In this document: positions 35,380 to 44,129 of the stretch, piece after piece
Layout of the letters: each line of letters begins with the position of its first letter
How positions within the stretch are numbered: the first letter of the stretch is position 1
From: Clostridium sp. DL-VIII
GTDB taxonomy: Bacteria > Bacillota > Clostridia > Clostridiales > Clostridiaceae
Length of the DNA: 64,000 nucleotides
Reading direction: 5' to 3'
Assembly: GCF_000230835.1 (NCBI RefSeq)
Contig: NZ_CM001240.1
Span: 4,676,779-4,740,778, forward strand
Notes under the pieces: model-generated
Told to the model about the DNA's origin: nothing
The model's database searches: none
The model's input: only the letters and a program-made list of their open reading frames with translations
Position numbers and translations under genes: made by a program

Positions 35380-35577
35380 TTACTCCTCCACACTAAGTTT
35401 TTTAATTACTCTGCAAGGATTCCCAACTGCAACACAATTCTCAGGTATATCCTTTGTTACTACGCTTCCAGCTCCAATTACACTATTTTTTCCAATAGTA
35501 ACTCCTGGTAAAATAATAACTCCTCCACCAACCCAAACATTATCTTCAATCTTAACTGACAGAGCATAAGTCCGAAC
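35380..35577 (-). pseudogene. Maltose/galactoside O-acetyltransferase, C-terminal half (split by IS)
   Basis: Reads [20 protein letters not shown], then [20 protein letters not shown] and a final [17 protein letters not shown] block, the left-handed beta-helix C-terminus of Maa/LacA acetyltransferases, ending SVEE stop. It starts at the GTTC that abuts the IS91-like element. The missing first part is at 37191-37586, and the two rejoin in frame (AFF then VRTYA). Confidence 0.9.
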
Positions 35578-35626
35578 AAAAGTGTCTGCGACACGCTCCT
35601 TCGGAGAAATTATTATTAGTTAAATT

Positions 35627-35662
35627 AAAAACCATAGAGATTGCTGTTCCTCTATGGTTTTC
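35627..35662. terminator. Terminator within the IS
   Basis: AAACCATAGAG and CTCTATGGTTT arms with short loop and flanking A/T runs, at the end of the passenger ORF. Confidence 0.7.
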
Positions 35663-35665
35663 TTC

Positions 35666-35860
35666 TTATAGTTTATAACTTTTGCCATATACCCCATTGT
35701 ATTCTTTAGGTCTCATAACTCCGCCACATTTTTCGCATGAAAAACAAGGCGGTTCATCTATATTACTTTGATCCATCTCATCAAAGTATTCTACAACCTC
35801 CCTAGGTATATTTTCTGTTATTCCACAATTTAAACATTTATATGGTATTATATCTTTCAC
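35666..35860 (-). CDS. IS-borne zinc-ribbon-like small protein
   Basis: 64 residues, with two CxxC pairs (YKCLNCGI and PCFSCEKCGG) spaced like a zinc ribbon. It follows the transposase by 15 bases inside the element. Function unknown; it may assist transposition or be a passenger. Confidence 0.6.
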   Translation of the reverse strand: MKDIIPYKCLNCGITENIPREVVEYFDEMDQSNIDEPPCFSCEKCGGVMRPKEYNGVYGKSYKL

Positions 35861-35875
35861 TTAACATCCCTCCAA

Positions 35876-37105
35876 CTATGTTGTTGTCGGCTTTATTTTA
35901 CCATATAGTACTCCTTTTGCAATTGCATATATTTCCAGGATGTTTTCTAATTTTTCTTTCCCTTCACTTATAAATTTATCTTTAAAATATTCTCGCATCG
36001 AGCCGTATCGTGGATACACTATATCATTAAATCTCATCTTACCACCACATTTAGAACATTTGCATGGATCTACCCCAAAAGACGCAAGAATTCGATATTC
36101 CCACTTTTCTATTGATTTCTTAATTTGTATTATTTTCTTATCTATCATCTTGATAAATTGATCTTTATCCTTACATCTCCTCGAATACAGTCCAAAATAT
36201 CTCACCATTTTAAAATTCTTGTCTGGTATATGTATTATAACTTTTTTTATAAACTCAAAGACTGACACTTTCTCTATTATTTCTTTATTGTCTTCATGTC
36301 TTTTATATTTAAATGTTACACTTTCACCATCATACGCAATTATTCTTGATTCTGCTATCGCAGGTCGTCCAACATATCTTCCAATATATTTTGCAGCTAT
36401 CTTTGCTGATTTTATTTCATTTTTAGCATGAACATAAAATCCATCTTTATTATTTTTATATATTTTGTTCTTTAATCGTTTAAAACTATCTTTATTTCCT
36501 TCTCTTTTTATTATTTCATCTAATAATATTTTTTGCCATCTCTTTCTTAATGCTTCATACGAAAAATATTTAAAATTTCTCCAGGTAGTTAGCTTGCCCT
36601 TTCCACCTTCTGTAACCATCATGTGGACGTGGGGATTCCACTTTAAATCTCGTCCAAAAGTATGTATAACTGCTATAATTCCAGGTATAAATTCTTCTTT
36701 TTTATTTTGCTTATACATCCAACTCGTAACAGCTTTAGCTGCACATTGCGGAAGTAACTTCAGCCTATCTCTTTCTCTTCCGAAGTAATTTCTAAGTTCC
36801 TCTGGTATTGTAAATACCATATGTCTATGCTTTACATTTATTAATTTTCCCAGCATTCCATTAACCCAATTATCAACATAAACCTTTCCACATGATGTAC
36901 AAAATCTACTTTTACAAGTGAACCCAACTTTCTTTATTTCGCCACATTCCTTACATTTTAATTCAATATAACCATTACTTATATCCTTGCATTTCATAAC
37001 TTTTTTTACTTCTGCAATAACACTAGGTCTAATTCTGTTTTTATATCTTTTATAAAATTCATTCCAATTTTCCTCTAATATTCTTCTTAATTTACTCTTA
37101 ATCAT
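35876..37105 (-). CDS. IS91-family transposase
   Basis: 409 residues. N-terminal zinc-binding domain (LKCKECGEIKKVGFTCKSRF then CTSCGKVYVDNW), then the HUH motif WNPHVHMMVTEGG of Rep-like rolling-circle transposases, and conserved YIGRYVGRPAIAESRI. The C-terminal part contains a CxxC pair (PCKCSKCGGKM) and YFGLYSRR with catalytic-type Tyr. Length and motif order are those of IS91/IS801 elements. Apparently intact. Confidence 0.88.
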   Translation of the reverse strand: MIKSKLRRILEENWNEFYKRYKNRIRPSVIAEVKKVMKCKDISNGYIELKCKECGEIKKVGFTCKSRFCTSCGKVYVDNWVNGMLGKLINVKHRHMVFTIPEELRNYFGRERDRLKLLPQCAAKAVTSWMYKQNKKEEFIPGIIAVIHTFGRDLKWNPHVHMMVTEGGKGKLTTWRNFKYFSYEALRKRWQKILLDEIIKREGNKDSFKRLKNKIYKNNKDGFYVHAKNEIKSAKIAAKYIGRYVGRPAIAESRIIAYDGESVTFKYKRHEDNKEIIEKVSVFEFIKKVIIHIPDKNFKMVRYFGLYSRRCKDKDQFIKMIDKKIIQIKKSIEKWEYRILASFGVDPCKCSKCGGKMRFNDIVYPRYGSMREYFKDKFISEGKEKLENILEIYAIAKGVLYGKIKPTTT

Positions 37106-37181
37106 TTCATCAATTTACCACATATATTTTCCTAATGCAAGTCTACACCGCGCTTTCAGCAAGCGCGATTTTTATACTTTC

Positions 37182-37586
37182 CTATACAATAAAAAATGCT
37201 TGTCCACTACTTTCTTTCCAATCTTTCAACAAACGTTCTTCTACCTTTACCGGATGAGTGGCTGTATATATTTGAACATTAGATGCAATTAAAACATTAT
37301 TGCCAATCTCTATTTTATTGCAATCTATAAAGGTACAATTAATATTAATAATGACATTATCTCCTATAGATATATTCCTTCCATAATCACAATAAAATGG
37401 TGTATCTATCTTCACGTTAGAGCCAACTTTCTCTAATAATTCATTAAGAATATTTTCCTTCTCTTTTACAGTAGCTATGAAATTATATTGATGTGTAAGC
37501 AATCTAGCCTTACTGATTATATTAGTAAGTTCCTTATCAATACAGTTAAAAACATCACCTTTCATACATTTATCTAGTTCACTCAT
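37182..37586 (-). pseudogene. Maltose/galactoside O-acetyltransferase, N-terminal half (split by IS)
   Basis: Starts with GGAGG and ATG (MSELDKCMKGDVFN). It has the Maa N-terminal domain and the first hexapeptide coils (GSNVKIDTPFYCDYG, IGDNVIININCTFIDCNKI, and the active-site His in YTATHPV). It runs into the IS at AFF and stops after IV. The gene is divergent from the AraC regulator at 37702, which may have controlled it. Confidence 0.9.
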
Positions 37587-37701
37587 GAGTATACCTCCTA
37601 TATATTGTTTATGATTATAATCATAAGTATAATGTTATATATTAAGATGTTATATATTTATATCGTTATATTTTATAACAATATTATCATATGGAGGATT
37701 T

Positions 37702-38610
37702 ATGGGAATTAAAAAATTAAATATCTATGAAAATCAGTTAGAAGACAGGGAATATGCTAGAAATGATAGTTTTCCTTTCCGAATTGGCTATGAAGAAATC
37801 ACTAATTATGTTGGATCTACTTTTCAATGCCACTGGCATCCAGAACTAGAATTTGCATATATAAAAAGTGGATCAATGTTATATCAAGTAAATAACACTC
37901 AATACCTTGTTAAAGCCGGAGATGCTATGTTTGTAAATCAAAACTGTCTACATTCCGGAACATCTTACCGAAGTTTAAATTGTGAATATTTTGGAATGAC
38001 CTTTCTTCCAGTTTTATTATCAGGACATAAAAACAGTATTTTTGAAAGTAAATATTTAGCTGAATTAATTACTAGTGAACGAGTACCTTTTGCATATTTT
38101 AATTGTATGGACGATGAAAATAAACATATAATTTCAACTTTATTAGAAATAGAAAAAGTATATAATGAAAAACTTGATGGTTATGAATTATTGATTCAAA
38201 GTAAGTTGTTTGAGTTAATATTCCATCTTTATAAAGATGTTTATTGTAAACTTCCAAAAGAACCACTTAAAAATCATAAAAATGTTATACAAATAAAAAT
38301 TGCCTTAGACTACATTCATGCTCACTATAAAGAAAATATAGCTTTAGATGATATAGCTTACGCATCAAATCTCAGTAAAAGTTCCTGCTGCCGATTATTC
38401 AAGAAAATCGTACACGAGACACCTTTTAATTACCTTTTAAAATATCGTATTCAGAAGAGCATTCCTTATTTACTAAATGATGGATTGAATATTACTGAAA
38501 CTGCAGCTTTAATAGGATTTTCTAATAGTAGCTATTTTACAGAGATATTTCATAGATTATTAGGAATTACACCTTCAGAATATAAAAAGAAGTATTTATC
38601 AGATGAATAA
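37702..38610 (+). CDS. AraC-family regulator with cupin sensor
   Basis: 302 residues. N-terminal cupin (FQCHWHPELEFAYIKSGSMLYQVNNTQY, GDAMFVNQNCLHS), helical linker, C-terminal AraC domain with two HTH units (IALDDIAYASNLSKSSCCRLFKKIV and NITETAALIGFSNSSYFTEIFHRLLGITPSEYKK). GGAGG lies 6 bases before the ATG. In the divergent gap is a palindrome TATGATTATAATCATA (37608-37623), a possible operator. Sugar sensing is likely but the ligand is not known. Confidence 0.85.
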   Translation: MGIKKLNIYENQLEDREYARNDSFPFRIGYEEITNYVGSTFQCHWHPELEFAYIKSGSMLYQVNNTQYLVKAGDAMFVNQNCLHSGTSYRSLNCEYFGMTFLPVLLSGHKNSIFESKYLAELITSERVPFAYFNCMDDENKHIISTLLEIEKVYNEKLDGYELLIQSKLFELIFHLYKDVYCKLPKEPLKNHKNVIQIKIALDYIHAHYKENIALDDIAYASNLSKSSCCRLFKKIVHETPFNYLLKYRIQKSIPYLLNDGLNITETAALIGFSNSSYFTEIFHRLLGITPSEYKKKYLSDE

Positions 38611-38787
38611 GTTCTATTTTTTCAATTTAACCCTTACTAAACTTACAAATAGCATCAATTTTTATTCCTTAAATCTCTTATAAAATATTATTCTTTATCT
38701 TTATAAAACTTTAACTTGAGTTTTAACCTATGCTATAGTATTATATATATTCACTACAAGTTAGAATAATTTAAAAGGAGCAATTAT

Positions 38788-40026
38788 ATGACACAACCTT
38801 CAATGTCAATGTCTTCGTTTTTCCGGAACAGATTTGTTCAGGTCATTATGATTTCTTCCATTTTCTTACAAATAGGAATATGGGTTCGTAACTTTGCCAT
38901 ATTATTATTTGTAATGGATAAGACAGATAATAATCCAATTGCAGTTTCCCTAATTTCAGTTGCTGAATTTGCACCAATATTTATATTTTCATTCATAGGA
39001 GGAACTTTTGCAGATAGATGGCGTCCAAAACGTACAATGGTCTGGTGTGACTTATTAAGTTCTGTTTCAGTTTTTGCAGTTCTCCTTACAATAATATTTG
39101 GAAGCTGGCAGGCTGTGTTTTTTGTAACCTTTATTTCATCGATTTTATCTCAGTTTTCTCAGCCTTCTGCAATGAAGCTATTCAAAATTCATGTTCCAGA
39201 AGAATTTATGCAGACAGGAATGGCTATTTTTCAAACTCTTTTGTCTATATTTATGATCATAGGACCAATGCTCGGTACAATTGTTTTTCAAAAGTTTGGA
39301 ATAGATGTTTCTATATCAATAATGGGAGTAGCTTTCTTTCTATCAGCTTCAGTATTAACGCTATTGCCACCTGATAAGATAGTTGAGAAAAAAGAGAATT
39401 CAAATAATTTCTTGGAAGAATTAAAAGAAGGCTTCAACTATGTTTGGCAGGAAAGAGCCTTAACTATTCTAGGCTCTGTATTTGCAACTGCAGGTCTTGC
39501 TGTTGGAATTATACAGCCGCTTGGAGTTTTTCTAATAGTAGAAAGATTAGGCCTTCCTAAAGAGAATCTTCAGCTACTGCTTATGGTAAATGGAGCAGCC
39601 ATGTTTATTGGCGGCGGTTTAGTTATGACCATATCCAAAAAGGTAATGCCTCAAAAACTTCTTGCAGTAGGACTTTTAGTAAATGCTATTTCAATGGTTG
39701 GTATGGGGTTGTCCTCAAGCTGGATTGTCATACTCATGTTTCAATTCTTTAATGGATTTTTCATGCCTTGCATTCAGATTGGAATTAACACACTGATTTT
39801 GCAGCTTACAAAAGCTGAATTTGTAGGAAGAGTAAATGGAGTCTTAAATCCTATGTTTATGGGATTTATGGTAATTACTATGTCACTTACTGGCTGGCTT
39901 AAAAGTCAATTTTCATTAACTGTTCTTTACATTGCAGCAGGATTGCTTTTCCTTATAGGAACTCTGTTGACATCGTTAATTTTTAATGTTTCAGTTCAAA
40001 ATGAAACAGATTCCGCAGAACAGTAA
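38788..40026 (+). CDS. MFS efflux transporter, macrolide-efflux-like (MFS_3)
   Basis: 412 residues, 12 helices. Loop 2-3 has GGTFADRWRPKRTMVWCD, as in MefA-like and TetV-like exporters; helix 5 motif C-like segment IIGPMLGTIVF. AAGGAG lies 8 bases upstream. It is monocistronic and closed by a strong terminator. Substrate is not predictable from sequence; drug export is only a family tendency. Confidence 0.82.
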   Translation: MTQPSMSMSSFFRNRFVQVIMISSIFLQIGIWVRNFAILLFVMDKTDNNPIAVSLISVAEFAPIFIFSFIGGTFADRWRPKRTMVWCDLLSSVSVFAVLLTIIFGSWQAVFFVTFISSILSQFSQPSAMKLFKIHVPEEFMQTGMAIFQTLLSIFMIIGPMLGTIVFQKFGIDVSISIMGVAFFLSASVLTLLPPDKIVEKKENSNNFLEELKEGFNYVWQERALTILGSVFATAGLAVGIIQPLGVFLIVERLGLPKENLQLLLMVNGAAMFIGGGLVMTISKKVMPQKLLAVGLLVNAISMVGMGLSSSWIVILMFQFFNGFFMPCIQIGINTLILQLTKAEFVGRVNGVLNPMFMGFMVITMSLTGWLKSQFSLTVLYIAAGLLFLIGTLLTSLIFNVSVQNETDSAEQ

Positions 40027-40046
40027 TTGATAAAATATCAGCTTTT

Positions 40047-40094
40047 ATTAAGATACCTAAAATGTCACTTATGTAACATTTTAGGTATCTTAAT
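40047..40094. terminator. Bidirectional terminator after the MFS gene
   Basis: Arms ATTAAGATACCTAAAATGT and the exact complement (19 bp) around a 10-base loop; flanked by T-rich sequence. Confidence 0.85.
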
Positions 40095-40167
40095 TTATTT
40101 TAAATAATCATTATAAATATGTAATATTTTTCAATTATATATAGCTTATTCAATGTAATTCTACTTT

Positions 40168-40434
40168 TTATTTATACAATAATTTATTATATCCTTCAAA
40201 TACATTATCATTAACAACTGGCACAATATCTATAAATAATGCTTCATATCCAGGAATCTCTTTTATAGCTGCTTTAATCATTTTTATACCTTGCATATCA
40301 TCAACTATTGTTTCAAAAAACATTCTAAAACCTTCAACCTTTACAGATCTAAAAACATTTTTATCATCTACTTTTACACTTTCTACTGCTTTTATAATAT
40401 CTTCCTGTCTCCATACACAATTTACCAAAATCAT
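40168..40434 (-). CDS. Uncharacterised 88-residue protein, possibly a gene remnant
   Basis: ATG overlaps the stop of a 38-residue frame upstream (ATGA), with GGAGG inside that frame serving as ribosome site. No domain recognised; the sequence is mixed alpha/beta (EDIIKAVESVKV, VEGFRMFFETIVDDMQGIKMIK, ALFIDIVPVV). It may be the tail of a larger protein whose start is the upstream frame. Confidence 0.45.
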   Translation of the reverse strand: MILVNCVWRQEDIIKAVESVKVDDKNVFRSVKVEGFRMFFETIVDDMQGIKMIKAAIKEIPGYEALFIDIVPVVNDNVFEGYNKLLYK

Positions 40435-40547
40435 ATTGCTCCTCCTTCTTCACCAGCACCCCAGATTATTATCTTTTTCCCGCTTGCCTTGCTGATATAC
40501 CTTTCAATTTCCATACTTTTAATTACATTTTCAAAAAAACTTGCCAT
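40431..40547 (-). CDS. 38-residue frame with Rossmann-like start (possible truncated gene)
   Basis: ATG with GGAG 7 bases upstream; reads MASFFENVIKSMEIERYI then KKIIIWGAGEEGG and stop. KKIIIWGAG is the first strand and nucleotide loop of proteins with a WGAG-type Rossmann start. The frame then ends and overlaps the 88-residue frame by four bases. It looks like the head of a gene with most of the middle lost. Confidence 0.4.
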   Translation of the reverse strand: MASFFENVIKSMEIERYISKASGKKIIIWGAGEEGGAI

Positions 40548-40607
40548 ATTATACTCCACTCTTAACTCAATATTATTCCAATAATAAATTTAAAATAGTG
40601 CAATCTT

Positions 40608-42266
40608 TTACCTTTCTATGTCTTTCCAACTTATATTAAAGCTTATTCTCCAAAGAATTATATTAATAATAAGAAGTATGAATGCAAATATTCCAACATA
40701 TATAATATTATTTATAATTGCTATGTGTATTGCTGCAAATATTCCAATAAAAATTAATGTTATCACTCCTGGGCCTATAAGTTTGCCGCTATCAACTATA
40801 GCAAATTTCACACTGAAAGGCATCGTTTTATTTGACATTTTAAAATATATCAAGGCTGATATTAACAAAACTAAAAACATTGTGATTAAGTCCATAATTA
40901 TCGATGGCCCCTTTAAAACTAAAAATATTATAGCTAATAATACATAAATCGGTATAATTAATTTGAATAAAGTTCCCTTTACTGCTCCTTTTAATATCAC
41001 TCCAGGATCTTTTATTGGCAATGTTTTATATATAAATGCGCCTTTATAGTTATCACTATTATTTATATAAGCAGTGCAAAAGCATAACATTAATACACTT
41101 ATATATATTAACAATTGTGCTTTCCCATCACAGCTTGTCTGAATGCTTTCGATAAACGATTTTCTTCTATCAGTAAACATAAATACGACCGGTATAAATA
41201 CCGCCATTGCAAGAGATGGATATACCTTAAGCTTAAAATTTCTTTCTGTTGCTATCATATTTTTAGTAAATATAAACATACTTTTTTCAATTTTATCTTT
41301 GCAAACTAAATTCGCTATAAATTCTTTTCCTTTTTTATTTCCACGAATTATGTTTCCTCCATTATCATTTAACTTTTGAAGATTCTTTTCAAAATAAGGT
41401 ACTACTTTTTTAATATAAAACATAATCAATATAACTGGTCCAACTACAGCCAGTGCAGATAAGACCATCAAAAATTTATTTCTATCTCTATCAATTAATA
41501 TTCCAAAAGGGGCTGCAAACCACATGGACGGAAGTAGAGCATGCCAAAGCTTTGGCACATAAGCAGTCTTAATACCTGTAATAGCAAAAATTCTACTAAA
41601 TAACTGATATCCAAAAGTAAATACAAATGCTACAAAAATCTGAAAATAGTTTATAATATCCTTTAGTTTTTCTCCATCAAAAAGCTTCAAAACTATGGTA
41701 TATAAAAATGCCGTTATTACTATAACTATTAGAGTTAATAATATATTTTCTATAATAAAAATTGGTGGAAATATAAATCCATATTTTATTGTTCCAAAGA
41801 TTAAAGGAATAAAATTTAAAGACAAGGATATGCCCATAAGATATACGCATATATGGGTTAGCTTTGCAGCATTAAAAGTTTTACTGTCTATTGGCTTTGG
41901 TAATAGTATATTTTTTTCTTGTACGTCCAATAAAACTGCTGAAAAATCTGATATCATAAGAGATACCATCATAAATAAATTTACGCCTATAACAATGTTT
42001 ATATTTCTTAACGCTGATATCTTACTTGTCAACATTAGCCCAATAAAAATACTTAAAAACCCATTAAACAAAAGTAATCGTATATAATTATTTTTATCTT
42101 CATTTTCAACAGATTTCCTATTGTTATTTAAAACAGTACTTACTCTTCGTCCGTCCATAGTTAATTTTATTTGTAAAATCATCCTCATAATATCATAGTT
42201 AACGCCAGATTTTTTATATAAAACTTGAAATTTATCTAATAGCTTTAATATTCTAAATTCTTTCAT
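40608..42266 (-). CDS. ABC exporter membrane subunit
   Basis: 552 residues with about twelve hydrophobic helices and no ATPase motif; architecture of large ABC-2-like permeases (YthQ/ATP-binding export in Firmicutes). It follows its ATPase gene by 2 bases. Cargo unknown. Confidence 0.72.
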   Translation of the reverse strand: MKEFRILKLLDKFQVLYKKSGVNYDIMRMILQIKLTMDGRRVSTVLNNNRKSVENEDKNNYIRLLLFNGFLSIFIGLMLTSKISALRNINIVIGVNLFMMVSLMISDFSAVLLDVQEKNILLPKPIDSKTFNAAKLTHICVYLMGISLSLNFIPLIFGTIKYGFIFPPIFIIENILLTLIVIVITAFLYTIVLKLFDGEKLKDIINYFQIFVAFVFTFGYQLFSRIFAITGIKTAYVPKLWHALLPSMWFAAPFGILIDRDRNKFLMVLSALAVVGPVILIMFYIKKVVPYFEKNLQKLNDNGGNIIRGNKKGKEFIANLVCKDKIEKSMFIFTKNMIATERNFKLKVYPSLAMAVFIPVVFMFTDRRKSFIESIQTSCDGKAQLLIYISVLMLCFCTAYINNSDNYKGAFIYKTLPIKDPGVILKGAVKGTLFKLIIPIYVLLAIIFLVLKGPSIIMDLITMFLVLLISALIYFKMSNKTMPFSVKFAIVDSGKLIGPGVITLIFIGIFAAIHIAIINNIIYVGIFAFILLIINIILWRISFNISWKDIER

Positions 42267-42268
42267 AG

Positions 42269-43054
42269 CTATACCTCTTCAACTAAAGAAACAAATTCTT
42301 TAGCAATGTGTCCATGTTCATTAAAACCTGTTAATTGATTGAATATTTCCTCTAAAGAACTTTCCTTTTTACTATTTTTAAGTTCTTCAAAACTCCCATC
42401 TGCTGCTATTTTTCCATTATTAATAAGTACAATCCTATTACTCACTTTCTCAACAACATCCATTATGTGAGAAGAATAAAATATAGTTTTTCCTTCTTTA
42501 GCAAGATTGCTCATAATTTCTTTAAATATCATAACGCTATTAGCATCAAGCCCACTTAAAGGTTCATCAAAAAATAGTATATCTGGATTATGAATCAAAC
42601 TACATATTATAAGTAATTTTTGCTTCATTCCCTTTGAATAAGATGATATTCTAGAATGCATAACCCCTTGAACTGAAAACAACCTCATAAGCTTCTCTGC
42701 TCTTTCAATAAGTTTTTCCTGTTCTAATTCATATATCCCACCTAAAAAACTTATATACTCAAATGCAGTTAAATTTTCATATATATCTGCAAGCTCTGGA
42801 ACATATCCTATTTTCTTCTTATACTCTACATTTCCATTACTTATATCCTGCCCTAATATTTCTACTTTCCCTTCATAGCCTTCTATTATACCAAGCATTA
42901 TTTTTATAGTTGTACTTTTACCAGCACCATTAGTTCCTATATACCCTATTACCTGCCCTCTTGGGATCTCTAAATTTATACCATCAAGTACATACTTATT
43001 TCCATAACTCATTCTCAGATCTTTAATCGATATTATACTCTCTAAATTTTCCAT
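42269..43054 (-). CDS. ABC exporter ATPase
   Basis: 261 residues: Walker A YIGTNGAGKSTTIK, Q-loop YVPELADIY, signature YSKGMKQKLLII, Walker B ILFFDEPLSGLD, switch His SSHIMDVV. DEPLSGLDAN and MKQ signature are as in DrrA/CcmA-like export ATPases. It forms a two-gene unit with the 40608 permease. The gap to the tetR gene (43055-43333) holds that gene's terminator and no ORF. Confidence 0.9.
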   Translation of the reverse strand: MENLESIISIKDLRMSYGNKYVLDGINLEIPRGQVIGYIGTNGAGKSTTIKIMLGIIEGYEGKVEILGQDISNGNVEYKKKIGYVPELADIYENLTAFEYISFLGGIYELEQEKLIERAEKLMRLFSVQGVMHSRISSYSKGMKQKLLIICSLIHNPDILFFDEPLSGLDANSVMIFKEIMSNLAKEGKTIFYSSHIMDVVEKVSNRIVLINNGKIAADGSFEELKNSKKESSLEEIFNQLTGFNEHGHIAKEFVSLVEEV

Positions 43055-43237
43055 AACTTTGCTCCTTCTAAAAGCACCAAATGTGTATATTTAATATTCT
43101 ATTTTTAACATAAAATATACTAATAGCATACCAAATATATATTTAAATGTAAATTAACGTAAAAAATCTTATTAAGGCAACTCACAGTTAGATTAATTAT
43201 TATTTTAATTATATAAATATTCTTACTTGAATTTCAA

Positions 43238-43282
43238 ATAACCCACAAGAATCCAAAATCAATTTTAAATTTTGTGAGTTAA
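43238..43282 (-). terminator. Terminator after tetR-type gene
   Basis: AACCCACAA and TTGTGAGTT arms around an AAAAT/ATTTT inner pairing, about 50 bases past the stop. Confidence 0.5.
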
Positions 43283-43333
43283 TTATTCCGATAGAGTATA
43301 TCTTCTGTACATGGTGATATTTTGTATTAATTT

Positions 43334-43978
43334 TTATTTCTTCTTATAATTTATACAATCTTCAAATAAGCAATACAGCATATTAACACATTTTTCAATA
43401 TATAAGTCTACATCTTCAATTTTATTATCAAAAACAATTTTATGGCATACATCATCTATAAGAAAAAGCGAGTAATGTAAAAATATTTCTTCTTCCTTTT
43501 TACTATTAAAAGGTAAAGACAACACTTTAAAAATCTCTCTTATCTTATCTTCTCTTTCTTGATTCTCTTTCGTTCTAACTGCAGCTATATCCTTATCTAA
43601 AAGTGTTAATGCTTCCATTTCATTATGAAAGGTTTTTGTAAAGTCATGAAAATCTACCATCATTTTTATAAATATTTTAAACAACTCTTTTGCTTCTTCA
43701 GCATTATTAAGTTGCTTATTTTTATTTTCTACCCAAAAATCATGAGTTGGGTAATCAAACTTTTTGTTAAATCTTTCAATCACTTTAATATAAATTTCTT
43801 TCTTATCCTCAAAATAGGCATATACAGAACCAGTTGCAACATCTGCTTCTTTAGATATATCCGCAGTCGTAGTATTATAATAACCTTTTTCATTAAATAG
43901 TTTATAAGCTGCATCTAATATTCTCTCATATTTTTCTAAAGCCCTTTTTTGAGTTGGTATCCTTGTTTTTCTCTCCAT
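43334..43978 (-). CDS. TetR-family repressor of the divergent exporter
   Basis: About 214 residues. ATG at 43978 has AGGTG 6 bases upstream; GTG/ATG at 43987/43984 are alternatives. N-terminal HTH: RILDAAYKLFNEKGYYNTTTADISKEADVATGSVYAYFEDKKEI in family order, with the recognition helix at ATGSVYAYF. C-terminal ligand domain is helical. It is divergent from the DHA2-type MFS gene and the shared region carries two operators. Confidence 0.88.
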   Translation of the reverse strand: MERKTRIPTQKRALEKYERILDAAYKLFNEKGYYNTTTADISKEADVATGSVYAYFEDKKEIYIKVIERFNKKFDYPTHDFWVENKNKQLNNAEEAKELFKIFIKMMVDFHDFTKTFHNEMEALTLLDKDIAAVRTKENQEREDKIREIFKVLSLPFNSKKEEEIFLHYSLFLIDDVCHKIVFDNKIEDVDLYIEKCVNMLYCLFEDCINYKKK

Positions 43979-43996
43979 TATCATCACCTGCTTTAA

Positions 43997-44102
43997 TGAT
44001 AAAAGATAAAAAAATAAAAGTCAACAAAATATGAAATTCATTTCATGTATTGACTTTTAAATTTTACCAGTATATCATATGAATATGAAATTAATTTCAT
44101 AT
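43997..44102. promoter_or_regulatory. Back-to-back promoters with two TetR operators
   Basis: Plus promoter TTGACT (44050-44055), 17 bp, TATCAT (44073-44078). Minus promoter TTGACT (44025-44020), 17 bp, TATCAT (44002-43997). Operators: ATGAAATTCATTTCAT (44031-44046) between the two -35 boxes, and ATATGAAATTAATTTCATAT (44083-44102), a perfect 20-bp palindrome just after the plus -10. Same core ATGAAAT. Confidence 0.8.
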
Positions 44103-44129
44103 TTAAAATTATAATTTATGGAGGTTATC

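Larger units (their letters stand above)
35578..37190 (-). mobile_element. IS91-family insertion sequence, about 1.6 kb
   Basis: The element lies inside an acetyltransferase gene and has clean edges. On the minus strand the 3' end abuts GTTC with no target duplication, as expected for IS91 rolling-circle elements. Near that end are palindromes (CTCCGAAGGAG and GTGTCGCAGACAC, 35583-35606), likely the ori-end structure. The other end has an inverted repeat CGCGCTT / AAAGCGCG (37148-37170). It contains the transposase, a small zinc-ribbon ORF and an internal terminator. The exact outer base at the 37190 side is uncertain by a few A/T. Confidence 0.85.
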
